Assembly (NCBI RefSeq): GCF_022458895.1
Contig: NZ_JAINFL010000001.1
Location: forward strand, 1,142,807-1,206,806
Direction: 5' to 3'
Source of the DNA: Roseihalotalea indica
GTDB lineage: Bacteria; Bacteroidota; Bacteroidia; Cytophagales; Cyclobacteriaceae
DNA length: 64,000 nt
The notes under the pieces are model-generated. The model was given only the letters and a program-made list of their open reading frames with translations, was not told the DNA's origin and did not search any database. A program made the translations under genes and the position numbers. Below, piece by piece: positions 45,223-55,009 of the stretch; position 1 is the first letter of the stretch, and the number at the start of each line of letters is the position of its first letter.

Positions 45223-46821
45223 ATGAAGCTATACATAATTGCTTTGTTAGCTAGTATGTGTTTATTACTATGTTTTTATAAAACAAACGCTAAAGTAAGG
45301 CCTTATTCCTGTTCAGTAATATCTTTATCAGATAAAAGCTATGATTCGCTGGTTAATGTTAATGACCTGGGAATTATAGGAGATGGAAGCACTGATTATA
45401 CGCAGAAGCTCCAAAACGTGTTGGATGTTTATAGCAAAGTATATTTCCCTCCAGGTACGTATGTTATCCGGAAAAGCCTGGCCTTACGCAGCAACCAATC
45501 TATTATAGGGAGCGACAGTACTAGAATTGTCTTATCTGAAGATACTACTCTAACAAATAGTTTCTCATTCTTTATTATTAAGCATCAACAACATATTAGT
45601 ATCAGAGATATAACATTTGAGCTGAAAAGCGAACCTGAAAAAGCGGTAGCGGCGGTAAAGGCTTATAACGTTTCGTATTTGACATTACGCAAACTTCGTA
45701 CAATGAATTGTGGTGTATTAGAAACCTGGGTAGACCGGAAATATCGCTATAACAGTATTCCTAATTCTACAGAGCCCGACAGCATAAGTAATTTTTTTAT
45801 TGAAGTAGACAGTTGTTATGGAGTGGGGTCATTAAAAGACAGAGCCAAAAAATCAATGGGGGTGTTACTTTATTTTGCAAATAACTGGAGTATTAAAAAT
45901 TCAACGTTTAAAGGCTATTATCATGGTATACAATGGTGGGGTGGTGATAGCAACCCCGAAAAGGAAGGAAAACTTGATAATGCACGAAAATCAAAAAACG
46001 GCTTGGTTGAGAACGTGAAAATAGACCGTGTACGTGGAGGAGGTATTTGGGGTAGTATGGGCGAAAATATTCAGGTTAAGAATTGTATGGTAACTCACTG
46101 TGGAGATGTAGGAATTGACTTTGAAGGATGCTTCCGTAGTGAGGCTGTCAGTAATTCAGTAAAACATTGTAGAAACGGTGGGTTAGCTACCTTTCACTAT
46201 AATCAAGATATTGTATTTAGACAAAACAGTGTAATTCAGAATAATCCAAAGCGCCCATTAGCCAGAATATACAACGCAAGTCAGCGGCAGGACAATGGCA
46301 CAATTATCTTTTCAGAAAATACATTTAGTGCCCTTGAGTGCATTGGCACTATTGATCAGAAAGGTCCGGGAAAACATATTGAATTTACGCGTAATACGCT
46401 AAACAATGTTATTTTCAATTTGAGCACTAATAACAACCATTATATTTTACTGAAAGAGAATGTGTTCTATTTGAACAGTAAAGTAGATGATTATATTATT
46501 AAAGCCGGACAGACCCATAATAGAGGTAAAGTAGTTATAGAGAATAACCACATTCACAGTACTGTTCCTCAAGATAGTACCCTGTATCCTATTGTGATCG
46601 ACCAGTCTGACTATAATTCTTCTCCGGTTAATCAGATTAGCAATAATACTGCCGAAGGTTTAGCGCTCAAGTATCGCATAAAATGGGCTGGAGGTAACAG
46701 AAAGATGGCAGCAAAAACCTATATAAATTCCAATGAACAAATAGAGATGAATGCAATCCAAACGATTGATAATGGAGGAAGGCCCGCTGAATTGTATATT
46801 AATGGGAAAAAAATAAAATAA
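45223..46821 (+). CDS. Exported right-handed beta-helix protein (pectate-lyase-3-like)
   Basis: A protein of about 532 residues from the ATG at 45223, with an N-terminal hydrophobic signal sequence (KLYIIALLASMCLLLCF). The pectate-lyase superfamily opening is NVNDLGIIGDGSTDYTQKLQNVLD, then VYFPPGTYVIRKSLAL. Beta-helix turns follow (GVLLYFANNWSIKNSTF, SMGENIQVKNCMVTHCGDVGIDFEGCFRSEAV). It is the only plus-strand gene in the locus. It may trim or degrade the locus polysaccharide, or bind it. No catalytic residues can be assigned with confidence. The start is 46 bases from the divergent GT4 start. Confidence 0.82.
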   Translation: MKLYIIALLASMCLLLCFYKTNAKVRPYSCSVISLSDKSYDSLVNVNDLGIIGDGSTDYTQKLQNVLDVYSKVYFPPGTYVIRKSLALRSNQSIIGSDSTRIVLSEDTTLTNSFSFFIIKHQQHISIRDITFELKSEPEKAVAAVKAYNVSYLTLRKLRTMNCGVLETWVDRKYRYNSIPNSTEPDSISNFFIEVDSCYGVGSLKDRAKKSMGVLLYFANNWSIKNSTFKGYYHGIQWWGGDSNPEKEGKLDNARKSKNGLVENVKIDRVRGGGIWGSMGENIQVKNCMVTHCGDVGIDFEGCFRSEAVSNSVKHCRNGGLATFHYNQDIVFRQNSVIQNNPKRPLARIYNASQRQDNGTIIFSENTFSALECIGTIDQKGPGKHIEFTRNTLNNVIFNLSTNNNHYILLKENVFYLNSKVDDYIIKAGQTHNRGKVVIENNHIHSTVPQDSTLYPIVIDQSDYNSSPVNQISNNTAEGLALKYRIKWAGGNRKMAAKTYINSNEQIEMNAIQTIDNGGRPAELYINGKKIK

Positions 46822-46829
46822 AATCTGCG

Positions 46830-48065
46830 CTAATACTCTTCTGCAAGTTGCAGGTTAGGGTTACTGATGGCAATGGTTACCACAATCCAATAAATGGCCA
46901 TAACCGGAATGTAAAGAAGGGCCCCATCTACAAAGGCTGCAATGTGGTATAGAAAAAGACCTAGCGCAAAACTTTTAATAATAGAGGAGCGTCGGGACGA
47001 TTTGTTTGACAACAGCAATACTAGCGGGGTTGAGAGGAACATGAAGAATAGGGGTAGGCTAATCCAACCAAAATTTTCAATTACGCTGAAATAAACCATT
47101 TCTCTGACGTATTGAAAAGGTTCAGAAAAATTGGGTAAAAAGGTGCTTTCCGCCAGAGCCTCTATCTGGTCACCGCGGCCACCCAGACTTTGGTCAGCAA
47201 TAAAAGAAATATCTCGTTGCAACAAGGAAAGCCCCGTGATTACTGCCACCACCAGCAGAGCTATAATGGCTAGTATGCCCATTACCGACTTTACTGTTTT
47301 CTTCCGTATAAATATGAAGTAAAATATTTCGCAAAGTATGAGAGTGATCCAGACAGTGCGTGAGAGCGTAAGTAGTAAAGCAAATTTAACAATAAACTTA
47401 CGATAGGTTCTTTTCTCGGCATACATAAAGAAGGGCAATAACATTAGCATACAGACGCCATATATATTGCCATTGTTGTAAGTAGAGATCAGTTTGAAAA
47501 TACCACCGCGGTCAATGTGTTTTTCTTCTAGCTCACCCACATCACCCAGGTTAACAGTTACCAACGGAATTTCAATAAATGAGCCGGTAACAATCTTATA
47601 GAAAAACAATATTATTCCATATAATGCTGTAAAAAAAACACATTGCTTAATAAGTTGAATGGTATGAGTAGGATTAATATGTTTTATCGGGTGATAAAAA
47701 AGCAATAGAAATGTGACCGGAATAAAAAAGAGCGAAATGTAAAAAGAAATAACAAAGCCCAGACTTAAAAAGCCTGTGGCGAATATCTTGAGTGAGCTAA
47801 CTAGAAAAAAAGGAATAATCGCTGTTAAACAGATCAGTTGCCTTTTCCCGAGGAAAAATATCTTGCCAGTATAGGTGTAAGCAGTAAAGGCCAGTCCGGC
47901 GATAAAAAAGAGCAAGCCATAGCCTGTAGTGAGTGGAATGCCACCTGGCTTAATACCACCCTTTGGCAAGAGAATGATAAAAATTACCAGCAAAGCGGCC
48001 AGGTAGGTATACTTATGTTCTTTAAATTTTGCTAGAACAATTTTTTTCCCAAGCGTGATGGTCAT
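46830..48065 (-). CDS. O-antigen polymerase/ligase-like membrane protein
   Basis: A membrane protein of about 411 residues with ten or more transmembrane helices, from the ATG at 48065 (a TTG at 48074 is the alternative). The large periplasmic loop contains DVGELEEKHIDRGGIFKLISTYNNGN, and the ALLLTLSRTVWITLILCEI segment plus GGRGDQIEAL resemble Wzy/WaaL-type proteins. Sequence varies in this family, so a ligase cannot be excluded. Its stop faces the beta-helix stop eight bases away. A GT4 gene lies 17 bases upstream on the same strand. Confidence 0.8.
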   Translation of the reverse strand: MTITLGKKIVLAKFKEHKYTYLAALLVIFIILLPKGGIKPGGIPLTTGYGLLFFIAGLAFTAYTYTGKIFFLGKRQLICLTAIIPFFLVSSLKIFATGFLSLGFVISFYISLFFIPVTFLLLFYHPIKHINPTHTIQLIKQCVFFTALYGIILFFYKIVTGSFIEIPLVTVNLGDVGELEEKHIDRGGIFKLISTYNNGNIYGVCMLMLLPFFMYAEKRTYRKFIVKFALLLTLSRTVWITLILCEIFYFIFIRKKTVKSVMGILAIIALLVVAVITGLSLLQRDISFIADQSLGGRGDQIEALAESTFLPNFSEPFQYVREMVYFSVIENFGWISLPLFFMFLSTPLVLLLSNKSSRRSSIIKSFALGLFLYHIAAFVDGALLYIPVMAIYWIVVTIAISNPNLQLAEEY

Positions 48066-48082
48066 AATACGCAAAACAAGGG

Positions 48083-49135
48083 TTAATATACTTCTAAAAC
48101 TTTCTTTAGTACATCTACTGACTTACTCCAGCTAAATAGTTGTATACGTTGATATCCTGCCTCAATCAGTTTCTCTCTTAGCGTGTAGCTAAACAATATC
48201 TTTTTTATTCCCTCGCCTATAGCTTGTTCGCTGAAAGGATCAACGTATAAAGCAGCATCCCCGCACACTTCGGGCAAACTGCTGGTTTTAGCCGCTACTA
48301 CCGGGCAGCCGTATTGCATAGCCTCTAAAGGAGGGATGCCAAAGCCCTCATACATAGAAGGGTAAACGAAAGCAGTGGCATGCTGGTATAGATTCATTAA
48401 TTTCTGATCATCAACATGTCCCAGAAACAGTATGTTCCCTTGGACTGAAGTATAATCAATATCTTTACGGTGCGGAAGACCAACCAATACCAGTTGTACG
48501 TCAGGTAATTTTAATTGAGCGAAACTCTTGATAAGCCGGTCAATATTCTTTCGGGGGTCAGTAGAGGATACTGAGAGTATGTATTGGCCCTGGACCTCAG
48601 CTGTGCTGTCTTCCGGGTTCTTTACAAAATGGGCCGGGGTGGCATTGTAAATAACTGTTACTTTTGCCGGTGGTACCTTCAGAAACCGGGTGACTTCATC
48701 TTTAGAAAACTGGCTCACCGTGAGTATAGCCAGACTTTGACGCGCTCCGGCTGTTACCATGAAGCGATAAAAATAATAGAATTTCTTTGGCACCCATGCC
48801 GGGTTATACAGGAAATTCAGATCGTGAATAGTGATGATCTTTTTGCGATAAAGCAGCGGACTCTTCATATCAAGGCACAAAAGCAAAGCCTTTCTCTTCT
48901 TCACATATCGGTATAACTCCAGTTGCTCCCATAAGTGGCCGGTAAAGCGCCCTATAATAATAGCTTCCAACTCATTAGCAATGGCTGGGGTATGAATGTT
49001 TTTAGGTGCTACCAGCGTCAGAATGGGAAGTGATTTTTTGAGATGGCGGTAAATCTCAATGGCATACCGTTGAACTCCGGTAGGAGGTTGCGCAAGAAAA
49101 CTGCCGTTTACTATTACCGGTAAATGATTACTCAC
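48083..49135 (-). CDS. Glycosyltransferase family 4
   Basis: A 350-residue GT-B transferase starting at GTG 49135 (a GTGA overlap with the preceding gene stop). It begins LPVIVNGSFLAQPPTGVQRYAIEI and has SVSSTDPRKNIDRLIKSFAQL and the donor motif EGFGIPPLEAMQYGCPVVAAK. The sequence is related to the transferase at 44058-45176, and both have the EGFG-x-PPLEAM signature, so they may be paralogues with different donors. It follows a methyltransferase gene in the same transcript. Confidence 0.94.
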   Translation of the reverse strand: MSNHLPVIVNGSFLAQPPTGVQRYAIEIYRHLKKSLPILTLVAPKNIHTPAIANELEAIIIGRFTGHLWEQLELYRYVKKRKALLLCLDMKSPLLYRKKIITIHDLNFLYNPAWVPKKFYYFYRFMVTAGARQSLAILTVSQFSKDEVTRFLKVPPAKVTVIYNATPAHFVKNPEDSTAEVQGQYILSVSSTDPRKNIDRLIKSFAQLKLPDVQLVLVGLPHRKDIDYTSVQGNILFLGHVDDQKLMNLYQHATAFVYPSMYEGFGIPPLEAMQYGCPVVAAKTSSLPEVCGDAALYVDPFSEQAIGEGIKKILFSYTLREKLIEAGYQRIQLFSWSKSVDVLKKVLEVY

Positions 49136-49851
49136 TTGGTGGCTACAGTAAGAAAATTGCTGGTGTAAATGCCGCCCATCGCTTCTCCGTTTGAAGCCAA
49201 CAAAAAGCTCTTAATGGCTGGTTTTAATATACTTTTCCATAACAATGCGCGCATCTTGCTTTTAAGGCCATGAGGTATAGGAGGGAGCTCATAGTGATTA
49301 AATTGCTGAAATCCGCTCATCATAAGCAATTGCCCCATAGTGCGGGTTGAATATAATTTAGTATGGGTAATGTCACCGTGGTAGTTGGGCGTCATGGGGG
49401 CCATGGCATTAGGCACCTGGATGATAAGCCTTCCCTCGGGGTGTAAGTATTCGCGTACTAAAGTGAGAAGCTCTACTGCATAATCCACTGTAAGGTGCTC
49501 TACCACATCTAACAGCATTACTACATGATAGCGCTCAGCATGTGTAGTCAGAAAGTTAAGAGCATCGGCTTTTTCTACATTGGTTAGGCCCAGGTGCTGC
49601 TGAGCATACCTAATCTGCTCTTCACTAATATCAATACCATATGTCTGAGTATACCCTAGTTTGGTAAGTACAGATAGATAGCGCCCGTAGCCACAACCAA
49701 TTTCCAGAATGTTAGCATTTTTATCGGATGGGAAATTGGGAAGGATGCGTTCCCGAAAATATAGCTCGCCCCAGGCCGAAAACTGAGCCTCTTCCTGCTC
49801 ATTAGAAAAAACAGCAACCGAGGTGTAATTTTTATAGATATCACTTGCCAT
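49132..49851 (-). CDS. Class I SAM-dependent methyltransferase
   Basis: A methyltransferase of about 239 residues from the ATG at 49851; two upstream TTG codons are possible. Motif I is ILEIGCGYGRYLSVL, motif post-I is TYGIDISEEQIRYAQ and motif II is HVVMLLDVVEHLTVDYAVELLTLVREYLHPEGRLIIQVPN. The DVVEHL and LHPEGRLIIQVPN segments place it with the UbiG/Ubie-like group. Location in the polysaccharide locus suggests O-methylation of a sugar. It overlaps both neighbours. Confidence 0.92.
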   Translation of the reverse strand: MASDIYKNYTSVAVFSNEQEEAQFSAWGELYFRERILPNFPSDKNANILEIGCGYGRYLSVLTKLGYTQTYGIDISEEQIRYAQQHLGLTNVEKADALNFLTTHAERYHVVMLLDVVEHLTVDYAVELLTLVREYLHPEGRLIIQVPNAMAPMTPNYHGDITHTKLYSTRTMGQLLMMSGFQQFNHYELPPIPHGLKSKMRALLWKSILKPAIKSFLLASNGEAMGGIYTSNFLTVATK

Positions 49852-50764
49852 GCTCAACAATCTTTTTCAGCTTCCTTTTTATTCTCTTAGGCAAAGGTGG
49901 GTGGGTAAAGATTTTTAAATGATAATGCTCATCTGCCTCCCGGTCGATAATAAAGAAGCTAGGGTGCACTATTTCGTTTAATTCAGCAGTTGGCATATTG
50001 ATACTAATATCATCTTCATAATATTCGGCTGAAGCTCCTTCGCCATAACCGATGTTCGCTACCAGATTATAGTTAGGCACTACACTTACCCCGTTGTTCG
50101 CATATACCGCCAGCATCCAGCGGCGATCCCAGCACTTCCAGGTGTTGTCATACGCATTCTGGAAAGTTCTGAGATATTCTTTCTGGATAGTTTTGGAAGC
50201 ATACAGATGGTTAATGGTATTATACTCAACAAACTTAGGGAATATTTTCATATCATAATCAAAGTGCTGCCAGGCTCTTTTCCAGGTGGCCCAGCCCCAC
50301 ACATTAATAACTCGGGAGTAATAATAAGACCCGTCGCCAATAGTTTTCCCAAATAAAAAATTGCTGCCGCAGATATGCATCACCCGCTGGTCATCCTGAT
50401 ATTTTTTCAGCATTTCTTCGCAAAAGAAGAAGAAGCTAAGGTTGGGCACGCAGTCGTCTTCCAAGATAATTCCTGCTTCTACGTGGTCAAAGAACCAGTG
50501 AATGGCTGAGCTCACGCCCTGTCCCGACCCACCGGAGTTTTTATCGCGGAAAAGTGTTTTTACCTCACAATCCCAGTCAATGGTATCAACTACTGCCCGG
50601 GTTTTTTTACAGTTCTCTGCATCGGTGGGTGAAGTTTCCCGGGGGCCGTCAGCTGCTATAAAGAGCTTTTTGGGTTGAGCTGCTCTGATGGCTTCAAAAG
50701 AGTGCTTGGTTTTTTCCGGACGGTTGAAGATGACGAACAGAACCGGAGTTTCTCGGCTGTACAT
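49841..50764 (-). CDS. GT-A-fold glycosyltransferase (hemolytic protein HlpA-like)
   Basis: A 307-residue nucleotide-diphospho-sugar transferase-like protein. Motifs are TPVLFVIFNRPEKTKHSFEAI, LFIAADGPRE, and the metal-binding DxD-like ILEDDCVP. It also has the tryptophan-rich VWGWATWKRAWQHFDYD. This group is annotated as HlpA-like in Bacteroidota and is typical of polysaccharide loci. No donor or acceptor is known. It overlaps the methyltransferase start by 11 bases. The gene before it is a GT8 transferase, 13 bases away. Confidence 0.85.
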   Translation of the reverse strand: MYSRETPVLFVIFNRPEKTKHSFEAIRAAQPKKLFIAADGPRETSPTDAENCKKTRAVVDTIDWDCEVKTLFRDKNSGGSGQGVSSAIHWFFDHVEAGIILEDDCVPNLSFFFFCEEMLKKYQDDQRVMHICGSNFLFGKTIGDGSYYYSRVINVWGWATWKRAWQHFDYDMKIFPKFVEYNTINHLYASKTIQKEYLRTFQNAYDNTWKCWDRRWMLAVYANNGVSVVPNYNLVANIGYGEGASAEYYEDDISINMPTAELNEIVHPSFFIIDREADEHYHLKIFTHPPLPKRIKRKLKKIVEHGK

Positions 50765-50777
50765 AGTGTTATCTCTT

Positions 50778-51686
50778 TCAGTATAAGTGCTTTCCTGCTA
50801 TTTTTTTTATGCCCAATCTCCTCAGATAAGGTCGGGCTGTTTTCCTTAGGAAGCGAACCAGATTCTTATCAGTTGGTTTAAAATCTTTCCAGGGTGTACT
50901 GGCTAAATACTTAAAGTACTCCTTAGTATACGGGTGAAAGCTTAAATAGTGCCAAGGCTTTAAAGGTGTTGAATAATGAATAATGACGGGGTGTCGTATG
51001 GCTTCCTGTAATTCATCTGGATCACCACGAAAGTTCTCAAACTCATCCATGAATAGCGCACCCTGCATATTATATTTTGGGTGTAGAGCAAACCACTTGC
51101 CATATAAAACAGCATTTAGAGCATCCTGATCATGCCATTGCAGCCTTGCCTGGTTTTGTTCAATAAACTTAATGGTTTCTTGCATAATATTATGCTTACG
51201 CCATTTTTTTAGGTTAATGAGAAGTACTCCTGAATTAAAGTATTGATAATTTTTTATGTGTGATAATATATGTTTTTTTTCTGGAGTAACATTCTCTACT
51301 GCTGCTAAGCAATACGCATTTATATTAGCTTTCCAGAGATTACTAATCTTATTACTTACTACAATATCTGCATCCAAGTACAGTATTTTTTCTATCGAAT
51401 CATCTATATATGTAGGAATAAATACTCTCAGATATGCTGCTCTAGATATATGGCCACTAGTAACGTATTGCTCTTCATTGGCCAAGCTCACATTATATTG
51501 GTGTATTTTATGCTGGGAGCTTTCTAAAAAGTGAATGAGCTTTCTAAAATCATTAGTATTTACATTATGATGGAAAAGATGTATATGAAAAGACTCTTCA
51601 GGGTTATTTAAAAACAGAGAGCATAACATCACCCCTGCATGTTGAACATAATTTGCATCAAATGCAGTGGCAATATGCATAGGCAT
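50778..51686 (-). CDS. Glycosyltransferase family 8
   Basis: A 302-residue GT-A retaining glycosyltransferase. Family signatures are IATAFDANYVQHAGVMLCSLFLNN, the DxD motif in KILYLDADIVVSNKI, and YFNSGVLLINLKKWR, plus the HPKYNMQGAL and HYSTPLKPWHYL end blocks. Members include lipopolysaccharide galactosyl- and glucosyltransferases. The donor is unspecified. It lies 8 bases after the GH39-like lipoprotein gene start side and within the same run. Confidence 0.93.
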   Translation of the reverse strand: MPMHIATAFDANYVQHAGVMLCSLFLNNPEESFHIHLFHHNVNTNDFRKLIHFLESSQHKIHQYNVSLANEEQYVTSGHISRAAYLRVFIPTYIDDSIEKILYLDADIVVSNKISNLWKANINAYCLAAVENVTPEKKHILSHIKNYQYFNSGVLLINLKKWRKHNIMQETIKFIEQNQARLQWHDQDALNAVLYGKWFALHPKYNMQGALFMDEFENFRGDPDELQEAIRHPVIIHYSTPLKPWHYLSFHPYTKEYFKYLASTPWKDFKPTDKNLVRFLRKTARPYLRRLGIKKIAGKHLY

Positions 51687-51694
51687 TGAGGAGG

Positions 51695-53011
51695 TTAGTT
51701 AGATGGGTTAATCTCTAGAACGTAATTGGCTAGAGAATGTATATTATCTATATTGATATTAAGCATGTCATTGTGGATTTTATAATACCCTTCCGATAAT
51801 ATCTCAAGTCCCGAATTGGGCAAAGTGTTGGTATTAGGAATGCTCATAAACTTCACTAGCACAGAGTCTTTTGGTATAGTAGTAACTGATTGAAGCCCTT
51901 CTATCTTAATTTGGAAATGATTGATCGATTTTTTGGAATTGCTGTTAGCAATAACAATTTTAGGAGTATTATTAGAGATATAGGCAAAGTTAGAAACGTA
52001 AGGAACATTACCTTGGGAGAACACGCGGTTATTAGTGCTCTCTGTATAAAGCTTGTGAGTCCACCAGGCTGCCCGCGGTTCTAGATCACCGTAGGTGAGC
52101 AAACCTCCAATAGTACCATTCCAACAGGAGCTAAGACCATCTTCTCGCCAGCAGGCGCGGCAGGCACCATCAGCTTCGCCTTTCTCCAGGTTATACAAAT
52201 ATCCTAAAATCATAGCGGGTGTGTGTTGTGAGCCCTGATACCCGTATTCATTCACCTGAATTTCTTTTATATTTGACTGTAGAAATGGTTTTTTATTTAT
52301 TACATCATAGCGTAAATGCTGTAAATGTTCTCGTACAGAGGTGGGAGATTCAGTTTCATACAACTCATGAAAAGAAAAAATATCAGGTGCTATTCGCTCT
52401 TTCTCACAATATTCAGCAAATCCCTCTATCCATTCGGGAATCCAATGCGTGCTAGGTGCTGAGATAACAGCTTTACTACCTAACTCTCTACGTAATACTT
52501 CGGTAGTAAATTTAAAGCATTCGTAAAACTGCTCTTTTGTGCCGGTCCAAACAAAACCTACATCTGGTTCATTCCATACATCGTAAATAACCTCGCCTTT
52601 GGTTTGTGCCGCTACATCAATTAAGAAATTCTCATATACATTATAATCGTCAAAAGGCATGACACTAAAACCTTTACCCGGGCCATGATACCACAAGCCG
52701 CTAATTACCAGAATTTGCTTAGCATCGTTAAATAGAGCTTTTTTCCGTTGGTACGACTCAAAAAATCTAGTGCCGCTTCGTAGTAGTTTGGGGGCCAAAG
52801 GAGTTAGCAAAGAATCTGAAGGGCGATCAGGTCCAATGCCATGCAGAAAACCACTCATTGATTTTACATTGGTAACCGGAGTGGAAAAATCAATAACTAC
52901 TTGAGCCTCTTCAATTTCGGACTCATCACTGTTACATCCGGCAAATAAAACTGAAAGGAGAAGAACCCCATTGAAGAATATTTTTTTAATTGAGCAGTAG
53001 TAGTCTTGCAT
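51695..53011 (-). CDS. Lipoprotein with GH39-like glycoside hydrolase domain
   Basis: A 438-residue protein with a lipoprotein signal peptide (GVLLLSVLFAGC; Cys about 26), so outside the cytoplasm. The (beta/alpha)8 clan GH-A pattern is visible: the acid/base glutamate in WNEPD (Glu148), the second carboxylate in EIQVNEYG (Glu255), and a C-terminal beta-sandwich. It resembles GH39 beta-xylosidases and related exo-glycosidases. Presence inside an assembly locus suggests trimming or turnover of the polymer rather than nutrition. The surrounding genes on both sides are transferases. Confidence 0.75.
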   Translation of the reverse strand: MQDYYCSIKKIFFNGVLLLSVLFAGCNSDESEIEEAQVVIDFSTPVTNVKSMSGFLHGIGPDRPSDSLLTPLAPKLLRSGTRFFESYQRKKALFNDAKQILVISGLWYHGPGKGFSVMPFDDYNVYENFLIDVAAQTKGEVIYDVWNEPDVGFVWTGTKEQFYECFKFTTEVLRRELGSKAVISAPSTHWIPEWIEGFAEYCEKERIAPDIFSFHELYETESPTSVREHLQHLRYDVINKKPFLQSNIKEIQVNEYGYQGSQHTPAMILGYLYNLEKGEADGACRACWREDGLSSCWNGTIGGLLTYGDLEPRAAWWTHKLYTESTNNRVFSQGNVPYVSNFAYISNNTPKIVIANSNSKKSINHFQIKIEGLQSVTTIPKDSVLVKFMSIPNTNTLPNSGLEILSEGYYKIHNDMLNINIDNIHSLANYVLEINPSN

Positions 53012-53048
53012 AATAACCGATGGTCTTAACTCTTAGATAAGCGATAGA

Positions 53049-54041
53049 TCAGGGGTTGTTTCGAAGAAGTTTCTCCGGTAGATACGTAATCAGTCTTACC
53101 AAAATTGCAATGGCGGATCGAAAATAAACTTTGTGATCCACGTTTGCAACGATAGACAAATATTGCAAAAATTTAGGAGAAAACTTTAAGCGAATAGGCA
53201 GTAATTCAAACGAACGATCGAAATAATACCGTATCAGCCTGTTTTTTTCTTGGCGTGTGAATTTTATAGAATCTAGTAATAGTTTAAGAATACGATATTG
53301 TTCGGCCACATTCATTATAACCTTATCGTGGTTTTTATAAATGCGAGTTGATTGATTGTGTCTCCTGAAATAGTTGAGGGGTTCTGCCAAGAAGAAAACG
53401 TCGCACCGTAATAATATGTTAATCCAGGTAAACCAGTCGCCACAAGCTCTAAAAGTTTCATCAGCTTGCCCTGCTGCTAAATAATGCTCTTTCCTGAACA
53501 CTACCGCACTGGCATTAGGAATGGTGGCTTTGTAAGCCATATAATCCCGGCATTCGTTTCTTCCATTGTTTTCGTAATTCTGCGCCCATCGATTTGGATC
53601 AAGCTCGTCTGTCCAACGCTTCATAGTGTCAATGATCTCATTTTTCTCATTCACCACATGCGATTGACAATATGCTACACCTACCTGCTTGTTTGTTTCA
53701 AGTATATTAACAAGTTTTTCTAATAGTTTTTCATCAGCATAATCATCACTTTCGGCAATCCAAATAAACTCTCCTTTTGATAGACGCACGCCTTTGTTCC
53801 ACTGCTTAAATGGGCTACCGCTGTTTTGCTCATTAAAATGGATTTGAATTCGGGGGTCTTTCTTGGCGTACTCTCGAATAAGAGTACGGCTATCGTCCTG
53901 AGAACGGTCATCTAAAATAAGTAACTCAAAATCAGTATATGTTTGGTTAATTACCGAGTTAATTCTCAGAGGCAGATACCGTTCATGATTGTAATTAGGA
54001 ATAATAACAGATACTTTGGGGCTCATCCTTTTACCATTCAT
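53049..54041 (-). CDS. Glycosyltransferase family 2
   Basis: A 330-residue GT-A inverting transferase. The nucleotide-binding segment is KVSVIIPNYNHERYLPLRINSV, followed by LDDRSQDDS, and the metal motif is IWIAESDDYAD. The later part has FRACGDWFTWINIL, common to the family. ATGs at 54041 and 54026 both give good starts; the first overlaps the sulfotransferase stop by 11 bases. No donor is identifiable. Confidence 0.95.
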   Translation of the reverse strand: MNGKRMSPKVSVIIPNYNHERYLPLRINSVINQTYTDFELLILDDRSQDDSRTLIREYAKKDPRIQIHFNEQNSGSPFKQWNKGVRLSKGEFIWIAESDDYADEKLLEKLVNILETNKQVGVAYCQSHVVNEKNEIIDTMKRWTDELDPNRWAQNYENNGRNECRDYMAYKATIPNASAVVFRKEHYLAAGQADETFRACGDWFTWINILLRCDVFFLAEPLNYFRRHNQSTRIYKNHDKVIMNVAEQYRILKLLLDSIKFTRQEKNRLIRYYFDRSFELLPIRLKFSPKFLQYLSIVANVDHKVYFRSAIAILVRLITYLPEKLLRNNP

Positions 54042-54927
54042 TTTCTGAGTAATAATGCCTCGATATACTGTGAGTTCCTTTGTGTATTCTTGTAATTTCT
54101 TCTGGGCTCAACCGGTTCTTCCAGGAATATATATTCTCCTTAGAATCTCGTTTTAAGGTATTCTTTTCAGAAGCTTGGGTCATCTTCATAATTTGGTCCT
54201 CTACATGGGGTGTAAACGTTAGCTGGAGCTGCTGATATAACCGCTGGAATTGCTCTACGGGATTGGCTGATAGGTCTTCATGTTTAACGAAAATCCACTC
54301 TGGGTGTGCTTCTTCATACATTCTGATCTGGTAATGAATAATATTCCATAAGAGAATAGCCTGATCTATTATATTGGCATTGCTAGCTGATAGTCTTTCT
54401 ATCTCTTTACGGAAGGGAGAAAGGCTTTCTTCAATGAGTTTGTGCTGGCCAGAAAACCAGGTGAAGTCAAAATTCCAATTTTTGACTTTTAAGCTTGCCG
54501 CAAAAGCGGCAGGATGTCTGATCACGATGACTACCGCCAGATCAAAATTCTCTACCAGCCATTCCACTGACATAACGGCTAAAGGATCTTTGAGTAGTAC
54601 CCGGTTATTAATTACGTAACCATAATACCTCTTAAGAAAAGCTTTGAACTCGCCAAAACTATCGATTCTGAGCATATCATCTGCCCAACCTTTTACCGAG
54701 CCATATAAGAAACGCTTCATGTATTTTTTGAAAGCTTCTTGCTTTTCCAGACTGTCATTTACAGAAATGTACTCAAACCAATATTGTAGCGGAGCCCCTC
54801 GATAATGAGTACCCTGGTTAAATGGCTCATAAATATAAGTGACTTTCTGAGGGAGTGCTAGAGTTGACCCTACCCAGGTAGAACCTGACCTGTGCGAACC
54901 GGTTACGAGTATGTCTTTATTATTCAT
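54031..54927 (-). CDS. PAPS-dependent sulfotransferase
   Basis: A sulfotransferase of about 298 residues from the ATG at 54927, which opens with MNNKDILVTGSHRSGSTWVG (5'-phosphosulfate loop at residues 8-20). The 3'-phosphate-binding segment is VVIVIRHPAAFAASLK. A TTG at 55032 would add 35 residues lacking conservation. It probably adds sulfate esters to the locus polysaccharide, typical for marine bacteria. No PAPS-generating genes are near. It follows a GT2 gene by 82 bases if the ATG is used. Confidence 0.9.
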   Translation of the reverse strand: MNNKDILVTGSHRSGSTWVGSTLALPQKVTYIYEPFNQGTHYRGAPLQYWFEYISVNDSLEKQEAFKKYMKRFLYGSVKGWADDMLRIDSFGEFKAFLKRYYGYVINNRVLLKDPLAVMSVEWLVENFDLAVVIVIRHPAAFAASLKVKNWNFDFTWFSGQHKLIEESLSPFRKEIERLSASNANIIDQAILLWNIIHYQIRMYEEAHPEWIFVKHEDLSANPVEQFQRLYQQLQLTFTPHVEDQIMKMTQASEKNTLKRDSKENIYSWKNRLSPEEITRIHKGTHSISRHYYSENEW

Positions 54928-55009
54928 ACGGTAAAAGTACTTCCGGAAGATTGCTGGCGAGAGCTTTCCAATTGATTTTTCTCTATAATCCAGCTTGTTA
55001 ATTGTGAGC

